A DNA stretch of 64,000 nucleotides, taken from JAWVFM01 sp963841455 (lineage in GTDB: Bacteria > Actinomycetota > Thermoleophilia > Solirubrobacterales > 70-9). How positions within the stretch are numbered: position 1 is the first letter of the stretch; each line of letters starts with the position of its first letter. The notes beneath the pieces are model-generated. The model searched no databases. It worked only from the letters and a program-made list of their open reading frames with translations, and was not told where the DNA came from. This document shows positions 46,439 through 56,262 of the stretch, in pieces. The stretch spans positions 246,681-310,680 of the forward strand of contig CAWJCU010000017.1 of NCBI GenBank assembly GCA_963841455.1, given 5' to 3'. The position numbers were made by a program, and so were the translations under genes.

Positions 46439-46831
46439 ATGGCACGACGCATTGCCTGGAATACCCAGCGCGTGCAGACACTTCGTGAACTAACCCAACA
46501 GAGGCTCCGCGAGCGGCAGACTTTGTATGGGGAGTTCATCACGGAAGCCTCGCGGCTGGTCGTTGATGCAGCGTCTCATTCGCTCGAAACTCCGGAAAAG
46601 CTGGTCATCCTCTACGGAATTCTCGGGCGCATTCGGCTTGTATCCAGCGGAAAGGTTCTCGCCGAGGCAGAGAAGTTTCTCCGGCAGATCGTCGACCTGT
46701 ATGAGCGCCCTAACTTAACTCTCGAGCAAGTCCGCGCAACTTTGGATTCCGAAGATTTTGACCCGCTGAAGGCTTTCAGTTCGACCTGCCGGGCAGAGCT
46801 TCTGAAAATTGCCCCGACTTTCGCAAGTTAG
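46439..46831 (+). CDS. Hypothetical protein, probably N-terminally truncated at the join
   Basis: A 130-residue helical protein (RERQTLYGEFITEASRLVVD; PEKLVILYGILGRIRLVSSG; DPLKAFSSTCRAELLKIAP). The sequence resembles the soluble C-terminal part of a small membrane-protein family whose members normally begin with a transmembrane segment that is missing here. A stop codon occurs two codons before the ATG. This is the first gene with the lower-GC composition. Function unknown. Confidence 0.6.
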   Translation: MARRIAWNTQRVQTLRELTQQRLRERQTLYGEFITEASRLVVDAASHSLETPEKLVILYGILGRIRLVSSGKVLAEAEKFLRQIVDLYERPNLTLEQVRATLDSEDFDPLKAFSSTCRAELLKIAPTFAS

Positions 46832-46914
46832 TGGCAAAGAGTAAATTGGCGTTTGGATTGTTGATACGTGGAACGATCCTGCCGTTTCTCACGGCCTCAC
46901 ACAAGGAGTAGCAG

Positions 46915-49368
46915 ATGTCCAGCATAACAACCAACCCGACACGGATTCGCGCACGGCAGATTAAATCGGCGGATAAGCCGCTTTCCGCTGATGAACTCGA
47001 TAAGTTGGACGCCTATTGGCGGGCATTGAACTATCTAGCCGTCGGCCAGATTTACCTGATGGACAATCCGCTGCTGCGAGAGCCGCTTAAACGCGAGCAT
47101 ATCAAGCCTCGGCTGCTCGGCCATTGGGGCACGTCGCCGGGGCTCAACATGCTGTGCGTGCATCTCAATCGGGTCATCAAAAAAGATGACCTGAACATGA
47201 TCTACATCATCGGTCCGGGACATGGCGGTCCATCGCTGGTTGCGCATGCCTATCTCGAAGGCACCTATAGCGAGATGTATCCGAACATCAGCCAGGACGA
47301 AGAAGGAATGGCGAGGCTGTTCAAGCAGTTCAGCTTCCCCGGCGGCATTCCCAGCCACGTCGCACCGGAGACGCCCGGCAGCATTCATGAAGGCGGCGAG
47401 TTAGGCTACGCGCTCAGCCACGCGTACGGCGCGGCGTTCGACAATCCGGATTTGATCGTCGCCTGCGTCGTTGGCGACGGCGAAGCGGAAACTGGTCCGC
47501 TGGCCACCGGCTGGCACGGCAACAAGTTTCTCAATCCGGCTCGCGACGGCTGCGTGCTGCCGATTCTTCATTTGAACGGATACAAGATCGCCAATCCGTG
47601 CTTCCTGGCCCGGATTCCGCACGATGAGCTGCAGAAGTTCTTCGAGGGCATGGGCTACAAGCCGTACTTCGTCGAAGGTCGCGACCCCGAAGCCGTTCAT
47701 CAAGCAGCTGGCCGGCGTGCTCGACACGGTTGTGGCCGAGATTAAGCAGATCTGGGCCGAAGCGCGAGACCATGGCGTCGTCAAACGCCCCGCCTGGCCG
47801 ATGATCGTGTTCCGCACGCCGAAGGGATGGACTTGTCCGCCGGAAATCGACGGCAAGAAGTGCGAGGACTATTGGCGCAGCCACCAGGTGCCAATGGGTG
47901 ACATGGACAAGCCAGAGCACATCCGCATTCTTGAATCGTGGATGAAGAGCTATCGGCCCGAAGAACTCTTCGACAACAACGGCCGGCTGATGCCTGAACT
48001 CGCCGAGCTTGCGCCGAAAGGTCACCGCCGGATGAGCGACAATCCGCACGCGAACGGCGGCCTCCTCATGCGCGACCTCAAGATGCCGGACTTCCGCGAA
48101 TATGCGGTCGAACGTAACCAGTCCCGGCGCCACCACAGCCGAATCGGCCCGCGTGATGGGCAAGTTCCTGCGCGACGTGATGAAGCTCAATCTTGGACAG
48201 CAAGAACTTCCGGCTGTTCAGCCCCGATGAAAACAACTCGAACCGTTGGCAGGACGTGCTGGAAGTCACCACGCGCTGCTACATGGCCGACATCTATCCG
48301 GACGACGACAAGCTCACTCCGGACGGCCGCGTGATGGAGGTGCTCAGCGAGCACCAATGCCAGGGCTGGCTGGAAGGCTACCTGCTGACCGGCCGGCACG
48401 GGTTCTTCTCGTGCTACGAGGCCTTCATCCACATCATCGATTCGATGTTCAATCAGCACGCGAAGTGGCTCAAGACCTGCAATCACATTCCGTGGCGGCG
48501 GCCGATCGCTTCCTTCAACTATTTCCTCAGCTCTCATGTCTGGCGGCAGGATCATAATGGCCTCAGTCATCAAGACCCTGGGTTCATTGACCACGTCGTC
48601 AATAAGAAGGCGGAGGTCATCCGCGTCTACCTGCCGCCGGATGCCAATTGCCTGCTGTCGGTAACCGATCATTGCCTGCGCAGCCGCAACTACGTCAACG
48701 TGGTCATTGCCGGCAAGCAGCCCGCGCCGCAATGGCTCACGATGGATCAGGCCATCAAACATTGCTCTGCCGGCCTGGGAATTTGGGAATGGGCGTCGAA
48801 CGACAAGGGCGGCGAGCCGGACGTGGTGATGGCCTGCTGCGGCGACGTACCCACGCTGGAAACGTTGGCCGCGGTCGACCTGATCCGCCAGCATCTGCCC
48901 GAGCTAAAGGTTCGCGTCATCAACATCGTGAATCTCATGAAGCTCCAACCGCAGAGTGAGCATCCGCATGGCCTTTCAGATCACGACTTCGACGCTCTAT
49001 TCACCAAGGACAAGCCCATCATTTTTGCGTTCCACGGCTATCCCTGGCTGATCCACCGATTGACCTATCGGCGAACGAATCACAAGAACCTGCATGTGCG
49101 CGGATACAAGGAGGAGGGCACGACGACCACGCCATTCGACATGGTCGGTGATGAACGAACTCGACCGGTTGCACCTCTGCGAAGACGTGATCGATCGGTT
49201 GCCGCAGCTCGGCGCCGCGCCGCTTATTTCAAGCAAGCGATTCACGACAAGCTCATCGACCACAAGGAGTACATTGCCAGGTATGGCGACGACATGCCAG
49301 AAATCAGCTGGCTGGCGGTGGGGCGCGGAGCAGGTCCGATCCGGCGGCACGTCGACCGAAGGGGATAA
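46915..49368 (+). pseudogene. xfp: Phosphoketolase (xylulose-5-P/fructose-6-P), multiply frameshifted
   Basis: TPP-dependent phosphoketolase cleaves xylulose 5-phosphate (or fructose 6-phosphate) with phosphate to acetyl phosphate and glyceraldehyde 3-phosphate. Landmarks: NYLAVGQIYLMDNPLLREPL, GHWGTSPGLN, the TPP motif GDGEAETGPLATGWHGNKFL, CQGWLEGYLLTGRHGFFSCY, SHQDPGF and YIARYGDDMPEIS. Total span equals the usual ~800 codons, but the frame changes near 47,690, 48,120, 48,190, 49,143 and 49,220. All expected regions are present, so the breaks are probably sequencing errors. Confidence 0.9.
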
Positions 49369-49441
49369 CGTTTGATCGCAACGCCATGTATTCTCGATCC
49401 GCAACTGCATCGTATCGGGAGTCCAGCTGAGGAGCGCGTCA

Positions 49442-50042
49442 ATGTCCGGTAGACTACCCAAACTATACCTTGCGCGGCATGGCGACACGGACTGGACCGA
49501 TTCACGCCGCAAGACGGGTCGGACAGATCTGCCGCTCAATGAGCGGGGCGAGCAGCGCGCCCGCCAGCTTGGCGAACGCTTGCAGCAGTTCTCCTTTGCG
49601 CAGGTTTTTACGAGCCCGTTGCAACGCGCCAGCCGGACATGTGCATTGGCCGGCTTTGGCAATGTCGCCGAGGTAAACTCCGACTTGGTCGAGTGGGATT
49701 ACGGTCGGTTCGAGGGGAAATACCACCGCCGACATCCAGCAGGATCGGCCGGGCTGGGAACTGTTTCGCGACGGTTGTCCTGGCGGCGAATCACCGCTGG
49801 ATGTCGCTCAGCGTGCGGACCGCTTCATCTCGCGGGTGTTCGCCGCCGATGGAGATGTCTTGGCGTTTTCCAGCGGCCACATCATCCGCATGATTGCGGC
49901 CCGCTGGCTGGGATTGCCGCCGGGCGCTGGACGATTCTTCTATTGCCGACCAGCAAGCGTCGGCGTGCTTGATTTCGAACATGAAAACAAGAATGAACCG
50001 ATCATCGGCCTGTGGAACTTCGTACGCCAAGTGAACGAATGA
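49442..50042 (+). pseudogene. Histidine phosphatase (phosphoglycerate mutase-like), frameshifted
   Basis: The catalytic motif is LYLARHGDTDW near residue 9, with TSPLQRASRTCALAGF and a C-terminal SGHIIRMIAARWLGLPPG carrying the second histidine. The frame breaks once near 49,720, after DYGRFEGK; the other frame continues ADIQQDRPGWELFRDGCPGG to the stop at 50,042. Between phosphoketolase and glycogen phosphorylase, it may act on a sugar phosphate; substrate unknown. Confidence 0.82.
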
Positions 50043-50066
50043 CTCCTTTCAAAATGGGAGACGACA

Positions 50067-52585
50067 ATGTCCAAGCAAAAAGTCGCCCGATCATCTGCAG
50101 CAGCGACCAACGGTGAACTGACGAGCCTGCTGAAGCAATACGGTTGCGGTCCCATCCAGTTTACGGGCGACGAAAACGCCTTATATGAACGGCATCTACT
50201 ATTTGATCATGTCGTCAAAGTCAAAGCAGCCAATGCACGCGAAGGCTACGAGGCGTTCGCCCGCTCCGTGCGCGATGTACTTTCGCAACGCTGGATACGC
50301 ACCGAGGATACCTATGACCGCGAGAACCCGAAGCGAATCTATTATCTCTCGATGGAGTTTTTGATCGGGCGATCGTTGGCGAACAACGTTACCAATCTGC
50401 TGCTGGATTCGATTGCGACAAAGGTCATACAAGAAGACCGACTTTGATTGGCTTGAGCTCCTCGAGCAAGAACCCGACGCCGGCTTGGGAAATGGCGGCC
50501 TTGGGCGTCTGGCCGCCTGCTTCATCGACTCGATGGCGACCATGCAGCTCCCCGCCATGGGATATGGTTTGCGTTACGAATATGGCATGTTTCGACAGAG
50601 TATCCGGGATGGCTGGCAGCACGAGCAGCCGGACAACTGGCTCCGATTTCCGGATCCTTGGGAAGTCGCACGCCCTCACGAGAGCGTGGAAGTCAAACTC
50701 GGCTGTTCCTTCGAGCTCCGCGGCGGCAGCCTGCAACCGATCCTCGGCCGCCCTTCGACCTTGATTGGCGTCCCCTACGATCGGCCGGTCGTTGGCTACG
50801 GCGGCAAGACAATCAATACGCTGCGGCTGTGGGACGCGGCGACGCCTCATTATTTTGACTTTGAAGAATTCAGCCGGGGCGACTTCGCCGGCGCACTGGC
50901 CGAGACGCTCGCGGCCGACTCTCTCACGAGAGTGCTGTATCCAGACGACTCCACGAGCATGGGTCAGGGATTGCGATTCGTGCAGGAGTATTTCTTGGTT
51001 GCGTGCTCCCTTGCCGACTTGGTCCGGCGTTTCCGTCGAAACAACGCTGATTGGAACACTTTGCCGCTCAAGGCCGCGGTCCAACTGAACGATACGCATC
51101 CGGCGATGGCGGTTGCAGAATTGATGCGAATCTTGCTGGATGATGCGAAACTGGGATGGGACCAGGCCTGGGATCTCACACAGAGGACACTTGCCTACAC
51201 GAACCATACTCTGTTGCCCGAGGCCCTAGAGAAGTGGCCGGTGCGCTTGGTTTGAAGCCCTCCTGCCGCGGCAACTGGAAATCATCTACGAAATCAACCG
51301 CCGGCTTCTTGACGACGTGCGCGCTAAATTCCCGGGTGACGATTCCCGCGTCAGGGCGGTCAGCCTCGTCGAGGAAGGTGCTGAGCGAAAGATTCGCATG
51401 GCCAATTTGGCGATTGTCGGTTCGCATAGCACCAACGGAGTTGCCGCGATTCACTCCGAATTGCTGCGTAAAACAACGGTCAAAGACCTCGCCGAGGTCT
51501 TTCCCGAGCGGTTCTCCAATAAAACCAACGGCGTTACCCCGCGGCGGTGGTTGCTGCTGGCCAACCCACCGCTTGCGCGTACGATTACCTCTGCAATTGG
51601 CGAAGAATGGATCACGGATCTGGCACAGCTTCAGCGACTCAAGCCACTCGCCGACGACAACGAATTTTCAAAGCGACTTTCGGCGAAGCGAAACAAGAGG
51701 CCAAATCAAGATTCGTCGACTGGCTGAAAACTTCGTTGAACGTCACGGTTGACCCGGATTCGATTTTCGATTGTCAAGTCAAGCGCATCCACGAATATAA
51801 GCGGCAGCTTCTCAACGCGCTGCGCATTGTCGTGCTTTACAATCGGCTTCGCGAGAATCCCAGTGCTGGAAGTCTTTCCGCGAACATTCTTTTTTGCGGG
51901 CAAGGCGGCGCCCGCTTATCGCTTAGCAAAACTGATCATCAAGTTCATCAACAATCTGGCCGGCACAATCGACGGTGATCCGGCGATCCGCGGCCGGCTC
52001 AAGGTCGTTTTCATACCCGACTACAGCGTTAGTGTGGCCGAACGGCTTATTCCGGCCAGCGAAGTGTCGAACCAGATCTCGACTGCCGGCTACGAAGCCA
52101 GCGGCACCAGCAACATGAAGTTCATGATGAACGGTGCACTGACGATCGGCACTCGCGATGGGGCGACCATCGAAATGGCCGAGGAAGCCGGCGAAGAGAA
52201 TTTCTTCCTCTTCGGCCTCACCGCGGACCAAGTGGCCAGCCAGCGCCGCTCGTACAATCCTCATTGGCACTACGAAAATGAACCGTGAAACGCGAGCAGC
52301 CCTCGACTTGATTGCGAGCGACCATTTCAGTCGTCAGCGAGCCCGGCAGTCTTCAATCCGCTGCTGGACTGCCTGTTGAAAAATGGTGACTACTACATGC
52401 ATCTGGCAGACCTGCAAGCGTACTTGGAAAGCGACAGCCGGCTTACGAACTTGTATGCCGACCAAGGTGCTTGGAACCGCAAGGCAATTTTGAACGTGGC
52501 CAGCTCGGGAAAGTTTTCCAGCGATCGGACTATCGCCGAATACGCAGCCGAAATTTGGAACGTGGAGCCGTGTCCTGTGACCTAA
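50067..52585 (+). pseudogene. glgP: Glycogen/starch phosphorylase, multiply frameshifted
   Basis: Releases glucose 1-phosphate from alpha-1,4-glucans using PLP. Landmarks: IYYLSMEFLIGRSLANNVTN, GLGNGGLGRLAACFIDSMAT, QLNDTHPAMAVAELMRIL, KTNGVTPRRWLLLANPPL, QVKRIHEYKRQLLNALRIV and the PLP-lysine segment EASGTSNMKFMMNGALTIGT. The span of about 839 codons is full length. Breaks occur near 50,440, 51,255, 51,715, 51,880 and 52,290. It ends with SSDRTIAEYAAEIWNVEPCP, the normal C-terminus. Confidence 0.92.
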
Positions 52586-52730
52586 AGAGTATGAAATTGG
52601 GGTTGGTCGACGTGGAGATGCAAGACCACGGTCGTTGCAGAGCGCCCACGCGATGGACCGACGCTTATCAGGCGGCCAGGCAGTTCGAGCCCTTGCCACA
52701 AGACACGACCACGCACGCATCCCAAAAGCC

Positions 52731-52965
52731 TTACCGCTCGACAGTGATGAAATACACGTCGTTTTCGTTTAACGGCAGGTTGAGAGTCAGGGCTCCATTC
52801 TGGTCAACCACGGCTCTAAGCATTGGATACTTGGAATTGCCCCAGCCTGATAACGGTCGAAGTCGCTGAGCGCATTCGTGATATTCCAACCGCGAACAAT
52901 ATGCCAGCGCAGAAGAAAGGGGAGAGAGTTCCTCCCTCCCCTGAGTACGTCAAACTACTGACAAA
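52731..52965 (-). pseudogene. C-terminal fragment of an unidentified protein
   Basis: On the minus strand a short coding-like stretch reads RWHIVRGWNITNALSDFDRY, then after a one-base shift GWGNSKYPMLRAVVDQNGAL and TLNLPLNENDVYFITVER followed by TAA. The composition and strand pattern suggest the end of a carbohydrate-active or other beta-rich protein, but it is too short to identify and no start codon is evident. Confidence 0.35.
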
Positions 52966-53085
52966 ACGCTACCAGCTCATAACGTCGTCAATGATAGTAT
53001 CTACGAAGCAGAAAGCTGCTCGCAGATCATCATCGAGATCGTCAGGGCTGAGTACCTTGTTTGCGACCTCCCTTTGTTGGTAGAG

Positions 53086-53089
53086 ATAG
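53086..53089. repeat. Target-site duplication (left copy)
   Basis: ATAG at 53086-53089 is repeated at 54582-54585, directly outside the two terminal inverted repeats of the insertion sequence. Confidence 0.7.
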
Positions 53090-54581
53090 CAGGCCGTTGA
53101 ACAACGGGGATTGGTGCTGACAGTGGAATTATCGATGCGCTGCGGCGGGTGAGGCGGTTCGCCATAATTTGTGGTCCGGCAGCTTGGATAGAATTTGCCG
53201 CAGGGTAAGTTGGGCGAAGTACAGGGCTTCGAGAACGCGTAGCAGCGCATCGTAGGCCCGCGGCTTGCCCGCTCCCAGCAGCTTGCGGAGGATCAGGCCC
53301 AGGTTGTGCGCCGCGGCCGCGATCAGGTACCGCTTGCGAACGTTGGTGAGGCCCCGCAGCCAACTGCGCCGCCATCCGCCCGTGTCGCAGACGTGGGCGA
53401 AGCTCCGTTCGACCAGCTTCGCTCCGCCGCCGCTGCAGCCGCTTGCCGTAGTCGCTCGCTGGCTGCGCCGCCGATTGGCGTACACGGCCGCCTGTTGCTC
53501 CTGCCGGCTTGTCGGTCCAGCGCCGCCGTGTTTCAACTCCGGCTCGGGGATGTACGTCTTGACGCCCAGCAGCTCCAACTCCTCGGCACTCCACCAGCGT
53601 CTCGGCCGCGTGATATCCCTTGTCCGCCGCGACCTTCTCGATCTCGCGGCCGCTCTCGGTCTGCGTCCACGTTCTGCTTGCGCCTGCTCCACGCTGTCGA
53701 CCAGCGTGTCCGTGTCCGCCTCGTTGGCCGGATAGACTTCGGCCGCCAGGATCACTTCGCTCTTCAGGTCCACCACGTGCTCGGCCTTGTAGGCCAGGTG
53801 CGTCCGGCCGTCTTTCATCTTCGCGATCCGGCGTCCGGATCGCTGGGCGACTGCCACTCCTCGTTGGAGACCTTCTTGTCCTTGCGTTTTTGATCGTACC
53901 GCCGCAGCTCTTCGTCGTCGGCTCTTCGTCTGGCTCGATCACGCCCTTCTTCGCGCATCAGCCGCGTCACGTACTGCCTTCCAGTCCTCGCCGCGTGTCC
54001 CTGCGCACGATGCTCTTCATGGCCGCGTTGGCTTCCAGCGTGGTGCTATCGACGCCCACCGTCTTGCCCGAGAGCAGCTTGTGCTTCTCGACCGATCCGC
54101 AGCACGAACTGGAACACCTCGCTGTAGAGCTTCCAGCGGCAGCCGCTGGCGGATGTTGCGTCAGCGACGAGTGGTCGGGCGTCGTTTCGGTCGGGCCGAA
54201 GCCCAGGAACTCCTTGAGCGACAGGCTGTCGGCACACCGCCAGGCGATGCCCCGCTGGCGTCGATCCCCTCGAAGTAGCCGACCAGCAGCATGCGGAAGT
54301 AGACGCCCGGCGGGATCGACCGGCCGGCCTTCCTCCGCGTAGTGCTGCCTGGCAGAGCTCCTCGATCCAGGCGTCGAACTCGGCCTTGGCCAGCACCCGG
54401 TTCAGTTTCTCGTAGAACACATGCCGCGGCGTGCGGGCCAACTGGTCCGCCGCGATCCATATTTCCTGCTGCCGCTCTCGCGTCGTCTGCCCAAGGCCAT
54501 AAAGCGGTCTCCTACCTCCGTCGTGATGCCACTCAAGGCAGTATAGAGGACGAGTCAAGGGAGGCGTTTTTCAACGGGCTG
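53090..54581 (-). mobile_element. IS1182-family insertion sequence, 1,492 bp
   Basis: Terminal inverted repeats: CAGGCCGTTGAACAACG at the left end and CAGCCCGTTGAAAAACG (complement of 54565-54581) at the right end, 15 of 17 identical. A 4-base ATAG duplication flanks the element. The interior encodes one IS1182-type DDE transposase on the minus strand. The clean ends and duplication suggest a recent, complete insertion. Confidence 0.85.
53129..54558 (-). pseudogene. IS1182-family transposase, multiply frameshifted
   Basis: Recognisable segments: RERQQEIWIAADQLARTPRH and VFYEKLNRVLAKAEFDAWIE at the start, PPGVYFRMLLVGYFEGIDAS, KTVGVDSTTLEANAAMKSIV with a catalytic aspartate, RIAKMKDGRTHLAYKAEHVV, and the C-terminal LGLILRKLLGAGKPRAYDAL. 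The coding region is broken several times. Because the IS ends and target duplication are intact, the breaks are more likely sequence errors than decay. Confidence 0.82.
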
Positions 54582-54665
54582 ATAGGCTCGCACCTCGGCT
54601 AGCGCTCTCCAGAACTCTGGAGGAAGCCGGTAGTCTCGGTACTCCCGAACACCATACAGAATCAT

Positions 54666-55215
54666 CAGTATCACCTCCTTCAGGTGGCCCATGCCACTCG
54701 GCAACGGTTGTCCGTCGCGGCGAGACATGCGGCTGGAGTTTCTACCGATTCATTCTGTATGCAAGAACCTTCGGGGGCTGTCCGCAGACAGCCCCCCAAA
54801 CCTTCGAGGCCAACCTCAATGGAGCCTTGCACGTTAGGCAACACTCACTTGAGGAGGGACTCACCCGTTGTTTTTCCGTGCTCCTGGGCCGGGAGCGAAG
54901 CAAACCCACAAGGGGTTTTACTGACAAGGTAATTGTACGAATGAATGGTCCACGCTAATGCTGGCGCCACGATCGAGAGGGCGATTGAGAATCGCGCGCG
55001 TTACCGAGCATTGTTTAAACAATGCCGTTGAATGTCAGAGCGTGTCAGTTGACGCCGAGTGCTGAAGTAGGAACGTCGAGGTCATCCCTCGCTGCACCCA
55101 CGTTTGTGGAAGCCGCCGCGAATTGGACAGTTGAGTCAGTGGGACTCACCTAAACTGTGCGAGTAACTAGATGGGCACGCCATCGACTGAAGTGTTGCTT
55201 GGCAGACATAGGCTT
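54666..55215. other. Gene-free region with a strong hairpin and a perfect palindrome
   Basis: No coding region is supported in these 550 bases. A perfect hairpin GGGGGCTGTC-CGCA-GACAGCCCCC lies at 54773-54796, flanked on both sides by the direct repeat AACCTTCG. The 18-base perfect palindrome GCATTGTTTAAACAATGC is at 55008-55025. The Shine-Dalgarno of the interrupted small gene lies at 54670-54680. The promoter of that gene should be in the first part. Confidence 0.5.
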
Positions 55216-56133
55216 TCATCGCTCAGTCCTTGTTTCTCCGCCAGCCACAACGCCAAGCAGCGAACATAACGCCGAGCCAACGGCTGATTGCCCCAGCAGC
55301 GCAGCTTCGTCGATCCGCCAATGACTTCCATGCTTCACGCAGTAAAGCGTTGCCTTTGGCATGCCCCAATTTCCTTCGACGTGGAAAAAGTAGCCTTTGC
55401 CTCGTCGGATCGCACGCACGAAGCGGGGCAGCATGCCGACGCAGTTCCGCATGGCGACAGACTCCGCCACTAGATCCCGCGGCGTCCGAATTGCGACTGC
55501 GTATCCTGGCTCGTCAGTCCAAGGCGGTTCAGGAAAATGCGCCGGTTTACGGAGAGCGTCACCATGACCAAGAATTGCGCTGCGATGCTCATCCCAAAGC
55601 CGGTCATAGTGCTTGAGTGACCGAATCGACGTGTTGGGGATGTACTCGCGCAGGAATCTCGCAAGCTCGATGACTTCACGAGATATGGGAAGGTCGCGCC
55701 GGCGAAGGTTGCCCAATTGGCTGACAAAGCCGCTTGATATGTGGTCCCGAACGTCGTCAGTCGCCAACGCATCGATAAGTGTTGATGATACGAAACGAGC
55801 ATGCCACAGAAAACGAAGTGCCCGTCGATCCGCAAATAGTATCTGGAGGCGCCTGATGCGACCGTCGGTAAGGGCATCCCCAGTGAGACGTCGCAAGATT
55901 TTGAGATTGGAGAGACCGTGATCCGCCGCCAATTTGTTGTGGGGCGTATTCGCGGCGTCCATGAGGCGTTTGAGCCGGACCGGTTCCTCATCCTGTCGCG
56001 CAGCAAGGCATACTGCTGCGAGCAGGCCGGGCGTGTCCAAGAGCCGGGTGAGCCGGGGAACTGCCATGAGGCACTGCGTCACGCAATGCCGCGTTTCCTC
56101 TGGCGCGAAAGATGGAAGGACAAGGCCGCTCAC
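55216..56133 (-). CDS. PcfJ-like protein
   Basis: A 305-residue protein. The N-terminal two thirds are helical and basic. The C-terminal part contains ESVAMRNCVGMLPRFVRAIR, then GKGYFFHVEGNWGMPKATLY, which matches the pattern of PcfJ-like proteins found on mobile elements (R-N-C-V-G motif, then a Y-F-F strand). Molecular function is not established for the family. It is next to a toxin-antitoxin pair, so this stretch looks like accessory DNA. Identification by pattern only. Confidence 0.6.
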   Translation of the reverse strand: MSGLVLPSFAPEETRHCVTQCLMAVPRLTRLLDTPGLLAAVCLAARQDEEPVRLKRLMDAANTPHNKLAADHGLSNLKILRRLTGDALTDGRIRRLQILFADRRALRFLWHARFVSSTLIDALATDDVRDHISSGFVSQLGNLRRRDLPISREVIELARFLREYIPNTSIRSLKHYDRLWDEHRSAILGHGDALRKPAHFPEPPWTDEPGYAVAIRTPRDLVAESVAMRNCVGMLPRFVRAIRRGKGYFFHVEGNWGMPKATLYCVKHGSHWRIDEAALLGQSAVGSALCSLLGVVAGGETRTER

Positions 56134-56262
56134 GCTATTAACTCAATTGTTACTTAAACGCTGCCCCAATGGTTGGTGGTACGCTCAGGCGCCAACTTCA
56201 GCAAGTGCGGTGCGACAGGTTGTGGCCACGGTGACATCGAGCACAAACTGTACGGTTCCAGG

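Larger units (their letters stand above)
52969..54665 (-). pseudogene. Small gene (66 codons) interrupted by an insertion sequence
   Basis: Codons 1-28 lie at 54,582-54,665 (MILYGVREYRDYRLPPEFWR...) behind a perfect Shine-Dalgarno AAGGAGGTGAT four bases before ATG. Codons 29-66 plus the stop lie at 52,969-53,085 (LYQQREVANKVLSPDDLDDD...). Removing the IS and one copy of the 4-base duplication ATAG joins them in frame. The product is acidic at the C-terminus and not recognised. This is direct evidence that the IS jumped into an expressed gene. Confidence 0.75.
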
